Origin: Botryococcus braunii
Taxonomy: Eukaryota; Chlorophyta; Trebouxiophyceae
Length of the DNA: 20,000 bases
Direction: 5' to 3'
Assembly: GCA_002005505.1 (NCBI GenBank)
Contig: KV908539.1
Span: 20,001 to 40,000, forward strand
Shown here: positions 1 to 20,000 of the stretch, one piece after another
How positions within the stretch are numbered: position 1 is the first letter of the stretch
Layout: every line of letters begins with the position of its first letter
The notes under the pieces: model-generated
Databases searched by the model: none
Told to the model about the DNA's origin: nothing
Seen by the model: the letters and a program-made list of their open reading frames with translations, nothing else
Position numbers and translations under genes: made by a program

Positions 1-14419
<14,419 letters not shown>

Positions 14420-15439
14420 TCCCCAGGGGGACAGAGAATTGGAACTGGAAGAATTGGAGGGGGATGGGAGGAAATCCATACTTGTGGGAACGAATGTCCC
14501 TTTGTGTTACGAATGTCCCTCCCGCCCTTCTGTCTCCCCATAAGTGCATTTGGTTTCCTGATAGTGGGACAATGGACCTATGCTACTCAGAGGCTGCCAT
14601 TCCTCGGTGGTCAAGCCCTTCAGTCTCCCGGTGATATTCCTGCAGTCTCCCGATGGGACTACAAGGGATGGAGGGGACATAATTCTTTATGAGAAGAGCC
14701 TGTGTGTTTGGGGGCGGGGGGGGGGGGTTGTGGAGATCATTGGTGGTCAACCCCAAGGCGCTGTTGTGCGCTCGCATCAAGCTGTATGATGCGAGGGGTG
14801 TGTGAGCCTGTGGGGAGATACGTACTGTCTTGTGCGGCGTAGTTGGTTAGGATCATTTCAGGCTGAATTTCTGTCCAGCAAAATTTTGTGTTGCTTAGCC
14901 GGATCGTACGGATAATTTCTATCACTTTAAAACAGAAAGAGGAAGGGTGCCAACTGGAGGGAGGAAGAATAGCACTTGCTTGAGAGGTCGTGGCGTGGTC
15001 ACATTATTTTACACTGTAGACGAGAATTCCTTGATCCGCACGCAGTTTGATTTAATCCTTATTTGGTGGACCTTCTAGTCTGATTGCAACAGGTGCCAAG
15101 GTGCTAGCCAGAATTTTCGTCGGACCCTTTTGATTCAATCGGCCCAGACGTAAAGAGTTGGCCAGCGCCTTGGGAAAGAGGCACAGCCTCATTTTTCAGC
15201 AAGCTCGTTTTGCCGCTCTTTTTTTGTGTCCATTTCTTGTTTGAGTTTTGTATGGTGTATCTTGAAATTTGAGGAGTCATGGAGGGCATTATTTCTTTGG
15301 CTGGGTAGGGAAAGCACGGCCATCAGTGGTAGATAGTAGAATGGTTACAGGGGTCAAGCCCCAGTGAGAGCTCTCGGGGCAATGCAGTAAACTTTTTTCA
15401 ATTAAGTTTTTTCCTCTTTTTCCTTCCGTATTTTAGCTT
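14420..15439. other. Presumed 3' untranslated region and intergenic DNA
   Basis: After the stop codon no further receiver-like or other recognised coding sequence is seen. There is a G-rich run near 14709-14728 and small direct repeats (GAATGTCCCT twice near 14491 and 14510). I see no convincing AATAAA or TGTAA poly(A) signal close to the stop, so the transcript end is not placed. Confidence 0.5.
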
Positions 15440-16278
15440 TTGATGAATACTGTACTCACCGTGTCTGGTGGTCTGCTGTCGGCGGATTGCGAATTCTTTA
15501 GATGTGTGTATGTTGTCAAGAGGCTGTCGTCCGAGCCTCTTGACAGTGAAAGTCAATCACAAAGGCATGTGTTCATACCGTGGCAAGGCTGGTTTAGAGA
15601 TGTCTTCCCACACTGCCATGTTATCGGTATGGACTTGAGCCCTCCCAAGCGTTGCATTTGTGAATCACAGCAGTGCAAACGGGGTCCCGGTGGGCTGAGC
15701 CACTGGCACTTGCAAAAGAAGGGGAGATTACAAAGAGACGAGAGTCACCACATGGGAGCTTGCAGGGGCCCAATGTGACACACGTGACAAATAGGTTGAG
15801 CTGATCCAAAATGGAGAGACTTCTATGCAGGGGCGTGAGTGGGGGGGATACATTGTATTTGTCAGCCCACATAGGAGCTGAGAGGTGGCCTGTCCGCTAT
15901 TTTTCTCCGGGCCGAAGAGGCACCGAGGCTTGGAAACGGTTCTGCAAGCTGAGCAAGGCACAACTGCACTTGGAGTTCCGAGTGCGCACTTTGCAGCCTG
16001 CAGACGTGAGACGTGGGGGGGGGGGGTTTCGTATAGAGGGATTTGCATTCAGAATCACATGCGCCACAGCTCGTAGCTCATGTGATATTGGTGGTACGTG
16101 GAGTCGCCCCCACATTATTTTTGCAGCGTTGCAGCACTGTGCGAGCACCGCGTGCGGATCAGATTTTGAAGATCCCTGGTTTTTGGTTGAGCTTGCCTGC
16201 GATGCATGGTTTGTATTTGAGGAATTCGGAAGACGAGAGGTACTTATAGGTACTTATGGCTGCCTCATTGAGCAGTAA
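15440..16278 (+). other. Region with two unidentified ORFs
   Basis: A 112-codon ORF (15440-15778) and a 155-codon ORF (15811-16278) lie on the + strand. The first has a Cys-rich part, CICESQQCKRG. The second has GRRGTEAWKRFCKLSKAQLH, a faint reminder of SAND-type domains, but later runs through a G tract (about 16015-16026). Neither has a clear family match, so I do not call them genes. They may be exons or decayed sequence. Confidence 0.25.
15514..15545. repeat. Perfect 12-bp inverted repeat with 8-base loop
   Basis: TGTCAAGAGGCT and its exact reverse complement AGCCTCTTGACA flank GTCGTCCG. It lies inside the 112-codon ORF. Confidence 0.92.
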
Positions 16279-17770
16279 GGCGTTTAGTCTGGTTGCTTGA
16301 CGCTTTGCTGCGACAGGGTGCGTTGCTGCGACAGGAACTTTACGATGTGAGATACATGACGTGAGATACTTAGCTGCAGAGCTCATGCAAATGCAGATGC
16401 ATCCGACAGGCACAATCCATAACAGGAATTGATGAAGTTGTTCCCTGCCTGTGTACAGCATGCATGAGGCTGATCCCTTTGCACTTTAAAAGAAATTGCT
16501 TCTTCTGCATGAAGGAGAGTTTTTAATATGTAAGGGGGGGGATTTTTCTTGTTTCTTCTTTTTTTTTTCTGCATGCCAGAAAGGCAAGCTAGTTCTAGGA
16601 GGCACTGCAGCAACTAGAGGCCGTGGTTCAGAACTGCTTAGAATTTTCCATTCCGTCGGGAAGGCCCTCACTTCGAGTCTCCAGAGCCACCGAGGCAGGC
16701 CGACCCGCTAACTTTTGTTTTCTTCTGTGCGGCTAAGCAACTCGTCGCCGGCTGGCTTCAAAGCTCACTTGGACTCTCCAAAGCTGGGTCCGTTGCAATG
16801 CGGGATCGCTTCAACAGTCCCATGCTCATTTTCTAGATCTTGTGTGTGTGTCGACGTCTTGGCAGGCCACAGTTCAGCAAATTGTGTGGCGTTGGACGCG
16901 CCAAGCCCTCTGCTGACGCAAGAGTGGGTTTGTGTAGGAAGGGAGAAGAAATATAATTTCCCCTGCTGCACACGAAATGCAAAATTTGTTTGGGCGGGCC
17001 CCCACTGGAACGCTGCCCGTTCTTCTGCCAAGACCTTGGCTTTTTGGGGCGCTCAGGTGCATGCTGCGCCGACTAAATTTTACTCGTGTGTCAATTGCTG
17101 TGAAATTTTGATGCGAATTTGTTAGATGGCATTGCTGCTGGGGTTTGAGTTCAGCTAGTCCGCAGTCGATGGCTGTGGGGCTCTGTTGCACTTATCTCCG
17201 TGTGGGAGTGCCACGACTGTGAGGTTATCTCGTAACGCGAAAGTTGTTGTAGTTGGTGGTCTCTATTTACCTTGTGCGGTCATCCAAATTTATGGCTAAG
17301 TCTAGGACAGACATGCTACTGTATGTGAAGCACGCATGTACTTGCTATGTGTGGGACGCACATGCCACTGTAAAGTACGCAAGTTTCAAAATGCCTGATT
17401 CTTGGAACAGTTGCAGAAATGGCAACGACAACGAAAACGAAGCATGGCTGCAGCGCCTCTTACTTTTTCTTTTCTTTTCTTTTTTTTTCTTTTTTTTCCC
17501 CCCTTTTTTTTGCCTTATAGTTGGAGTACAGCTGTGCCTTTAGAATGTTTTTTTTTGGGGGGGGGGGGGGTAGGTACTGTACGCGTCTGCAATCTGGGAT
17601 CCGAGCATCCCGGGATGCGAATTATGAATGTTTGCTACTAATTGTACTGCTAGGTTGTTCGAGCACGTTCTTGGTGGTCCTGGATTTGGCTGGTGGTCAT
17701 TATGGTGATGGAGGTGGGGACGGTAGTTCTTTGGTGGTGACATCTAATGTTATTGTACGCTGGCAGTCAG
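16279..17770. other. Intergenic DNA without a recognised gene
   Basis: A 136-codon ORF on the + strand (16715-17125) has no recognisable family. The stretch also holds T-rich runs near 16556-16569 and 17459-17515, and a T-run/G-run pair at 17549-17571. Nothing else is supported. Confidence 0.45.
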
Positions 17771-17779
17771 TGTCTGCAG

Positions 17780-17780
<1 letters not shown>

Positions 17781-17842
<62 letters not shown>

Positions 17843-17870
17843 CATGCCCACACACAGGCACGCACACACA

Positions 17871-17958
<88 letters not shown>
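17781..17958. repeat. (GT)n followed by (CA)n: self-complementary microsatellite pair
   Basis: A GT tract at 17781-17838 and a CA tract at about 17871-17958 are separated by about 32 bases. As reverse complements of each other they form a large potential hairpin. Confidence 0.95.
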
Positions 17959-17960
<2 letters not shown>

Positions 17961-18196
17961 CTATCAAAGGCGCTGATCTTCTTCTGCATAGTAGCCCCCT
18001 TAACGGCTAGCAGCTGGATGGTATTGCCCTGGTGAGCCATTGGAAATAAAGGTCCGCCGTTGCCGCGTTGAGGGGAGGACCAGGCTGGCAAGGAATTTGG
18101 CGGCCCAATAGCAGGGTGTCAGCCATGCCCTAGAGTCTGGGGGACTCTATGATGGCTGCCAAGGGAGATCCTGCATGCTGCAGGACAGCCAGCTTG

Positions 18197-18364
18197 TCAG
18201 CAGGCTGCCAGTTTGGGATACTGGGGAAGTGGATGGTCTGGCGGAAAATTACCCACCAGCTTAGGGTCTCCAAGCCCTAATACCACCTCAAAAGGCTCAG
18301 TCAACCTGATGTAAACCCGATTGGGGAATGCGGATTGGCAGACAATGGCTTCGTAGCAATTCCT
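18197..18364 (-). pseudogene. Short open coding-like segment, unidentified, probable gene or element remnant
   Basis: The minus strand is open for 55 codons between a TAA (18365-18367) and a TGA (18197-18199), with no ATG. The middle reads VYIRLTEPFEVVLGLGDPKL, which looks protein-like rather than random, with balanced hydrophobic and charged residues. I do not recognise the family. It may be an exon or a decayed piece of a mobile element. Downstream on the same strand (to about 18008) are further short open stretches in shifted frames. Confidence 0.3.
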
Positions 18365-18455
18365 TTATAAGTAATTACGTTTGTTGCCGATTGCGCCGTC
18401 TCAAGCGCCTCTGAGTCGCGTTGAGGCTACATGTTCTAGCAGTTGCAACCAGCAG

Positions 18456-18496
18456 ACGAGTGACGGAATCACGTGCACGAGTGACGGAATCACGTG
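18456..18496. repeat. 21-bp tandem repeat, two copies, each with CACGTG
   Basis: ACGAGTGACGGAATCACGTG occurs at 18456 and again at 18477. Each copy contains the palindrome CACGTG, the core of the plant G-box bound by bZIP and bHLH factors. Whether it is functional here is unknown. Confidence 0.85.
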
Positions 18497-18741
18497 AGTT
18501 GTTCACGCAAAAGCGTATACGTAAGGTGAAATGTAAGTAAAATGTTGAGCAAGAACCAGATAGCGACTGATTACACTGCGTAAGGATTGCGGCTGAACTA
18601 ACCCTAGGCCTGACTCAGGACAACCAATTGTAGAATCTATCTATATAGATGTACGTCTAATTATGTGCGTGAACCCGAAAGGACTTTAAGATCTATCGCT
18701 CTAGAGATTCCCTTGTAACCAAGCAAATGCATATACAAATT

Positions 18742-18945
18742 CTGTACATGTTTTTTAAGGTTTTGACACATGTTTCAAAACCTTAAAGCACAGCATTAGC
18801 ATAGCGACCTAGTGTAAAACACAATCATTACCTTGTATCACATATGTGGTACAAGGTAATCATTGTGTTTTACACTAGGTCGCTATTCAAATGCTGTGTT
18901 TTAAGGTTTTGAAACATGTTTCAGAACCTTAAAATACATGTACAG
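18742..18945. repeat. Palindrome of about 204 bp (foldback or MITE-like)
   Basis: The two halves are reverse complements around a centre near 18843 (CATATG), with a few mismatches. Each arm contains a smaller palindrome of the type AAGGTTTTGAAACATG plus its complement, so the structure is nested. Part of the arm (CAGCATT..CATAGCG.CCTAGTGTA) recurs as a third, direct copy at about 18942-18974. Confidence 0.92.
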
Positions 18946-18976
18946 CATTTCCATAGCGTCCTAGTGTACAACAGTG

Positions 18977-19013
18977 GGCACGTTGACACATTCAAATGTC
19001 AGACTAACGTGCC
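18977..19013. repeat. Small nested inverted repeat
   Basis: GGCACGTT near the start pairs with AACGTGCC at the end, and TGACA.ATT/AATGTCA pair inside it. Confidence 0.7.
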
Positions 19014-19083
19014 TATGAGTACATGCAGTAGATTTTTAATTATTCTTTTAAGGGTACACGTGTGCACACTATGCCGCAAACCC

Positions 19084-19107
19084 CAGGCCTAGCTATATAT
19101 AGGCCTG
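19084..19107. repeat. Short inverted repeat with AT core
   Basis: CAGGCCTA and its exact complement TAGGCCTG flank an 8-base AT-rich core. Confidence 0.8.
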
Positions 19108-19139
19108 CAAGCTGATTATTGTACATATATACGTAAGTT

Positions 19140-19671
19140 GTACGTATATTCACGGATAGCTCCCCGGTCCAGGCCAGTGGGTGTTTTACACTTTAATGTA
19201 TGTACTGCATACCGTTATACACGTTCCTGTGCAGTTGCAAGTTGTAATTTACAACCGTCAGTAAAGTAAAGTAACTGTAATTACTGTAGAGTTAACAGTG
19301 TTTGCACTTAACAGTAATTAAAAGTTAACGCAAAATAAGTAACAATTGAAGTCGGCTAACAAGTGGTTATTTCTAAAAGCACGATACAGCTACTAGTATA
19401 CGTACATATACGTATACTAGTAGCTGTATCGTGCTTTTAGCAATAACCACTTGTTAGCCGACTTCAGTTGTTACTTCTTTTGCGTTAACTTTAATTACTG
19501 TAAGTGCAATTACTGTTAACTCTACAGTAATTACAGTTACTTTACTTTACTGACGGTTGTAAATTACAACTTGCAACTGTACAGGAACGTGTATAACGGT
19601 ATGCAGTACATACATTTAAGTGTTAAACACCCACTGGCCTGGACCGGGGAGCTATCCGTGAATATATATAC
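19140..19671. repeat. Near-perfect palindrome of about 532 bp with ~260-bp arms
   Basis: Left and right halves are reverse complements around a centre near 19406 within TATACGTACATATACGTATA. The match covers unique sequence (for example CACGGATAGCTCCCCGGTCC on the left and its complement near 19641-19660) with only scattered substitutions and small indels. There is essentially no spacer. The sequence is AT-rich with internal GTAATTAC and GTTAAC motifs. No terminal duplication could be identified with confidence. Confidence 0.95.
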
Positions 19672-19723
19672 ATGGTATAAAGCACGAGCGGTCTTGGCTG
19701 GAGTTAATTCCCAGATTGAAAAC

Positions 19724-19750
19724 AATTTCCATATTCCAAAGGTGGAAATT
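19724..19750. repeat. Hairpin next to the minus-strand stop codon
   Basis: AATTTCCA and its exact complement TGGAAATT are separated by 11 bases. On the minus strand this hairpin begins at the stop codon of the gene at 19750-20000, so it could mark a transcript 3' end. Confidence 0.6.
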
Positions 19751-20000
19751 TAAGACAAAGTAGCTGCGTCTGAGGTTTTAGCAACGCTGGCAGCGGCAGC
19801 CTTGCGCATGAGGATGAGGTCGTGCAGGAAGGCAGAGGAGAAGGTGGAGGTTGGCTCGGCGAACAGATTGGACAGCTCGTAGGCGGAGTCCGGCAAAAGC
19901 GGATACACGAGGCTCGAGTACTGCGGTACTGCAATGGCGGTCTCCTTGGTGTCCACAGAGGATGCCGTCAGGCTGGTGCCGGTGTACGTGTAGTGGTACG
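19750..20000 (-). CDS. C-terminal end of an unidentified minus-strand protein, partial
   Basis: The minus strand is open from the window edge to a TAA at 19750-19752, about 82 codons. It includes AVPQYSSLVYPLLPDSAYEL, then SNLFAEPTSTFSSAFLHDLI, and an Ala-rich tail (MRKAAAASVAK) ending in DAATLS. Codon use is GC-rich with third-position G or C, unlike the AT-rich DNA directly downstream, which supports real coding. The start lies outside the window, and this may be a terminal exon or an intronless gene. I do not recognise the family. It stands next to the large palindrome, so it may belong to a mobile element, but that is inference. Confidence 0.65.
   Translation of the reverse strand, partial: YHYTYTGTSLTASSVDTKETAIAVPQYSSLVYPLLPDSAYELSNLFAEPTSTFSSAFLHDLILMRKAAAASVAKTSDAATLS

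Noticed and set aside
19084..19107. Short hairpin as a bacterial-type terminator
   Set aside because: The context is eukaryotic and no T-run follows.
19571..19753. 60-codon + strand ORF in the right arm of the large palindrome
   Set aside because: It lies mostly within the inverted repeat, has AT-rich codons and no protein signal, and overlaps the better-supported minus-strand gene end only at the stop codon.
14420..20000. tRNA or rRNA genes
   Set aside because: I looked for T-loop (GGTTCRANNCC) and rRNA core motifs and saw none that I could fold into a complete gene.

Overview
The window looks like nuclear DNA of a eukaryote, most likely a green alga or early-diverging plant. Its one clear gene is split into about 18 exons by GT-AG introns. 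It encodes a flavin-type LOV/PAS sensor joined to a hybrid histidine kinase, with a plant-style degenerate receiver before the true receiver. Nearly every intron carries long dinucleotide microsatellites. No species can be named from sequence alone; a streptophyte (charophyte-like) alga is my guess, not a result.

Positions 1-14419 (+ strand): the 3' part of this gene. The 5' end lies outside the window. Joining my exons gives 1267 residues with one reading frame and matching splice phases throughout. The order is: end of a first PAS/LOV domain, a complete LOV domain with the photoactive cysteine motif, a signalling helix, HisKA (phospho-histidine box), HATPase_c (N, G1, F and G2 boxes), a disordered Ser/Gly/Ala linker of about 360 residues, a degenerate receiver, a basic Ser/Arg linker with six RRxS motifs, and a canonical receiver ending at a stop codon at 14417-14419. 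The inferred logic is a blue-light (or flavin redox) input driving autophosphorylation of His184 and intramolecular transfer to Asp1176, with onward relay through a separate phosphotransfer protein. The introns also hold minisatellites (28-bp and 16-bp units), two ~100-140 bp tandem duplications, a perfect 24-bp palindrome and a repeated C-tract element.

Positions 14420-17770: more than 3 kb with no gene I can name. It has a few medium ORFs without clear family signals, homopolymer tracts and one perfect 12-bp hairpin.

Positions 17770-19700: an accessory-looking region. It contains a (GT)n/(CA)n inverted pair, a short minus-strand coding-like remnant, a 21-bp tandem repeat carrying CACGTG sites, a ~204-bp palindrome, small hairpins, and a ~532-bp near-perfect palindrome with ~260-bp arms. 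Positions 19750-20000 hold the GC-rich 3' end of an unidentified minus-strand gene that runs off the window. The palindromes could be foldback/MITE-type elements or the terminal part of a larger mobile element that includes this gene; the window cannot decide.
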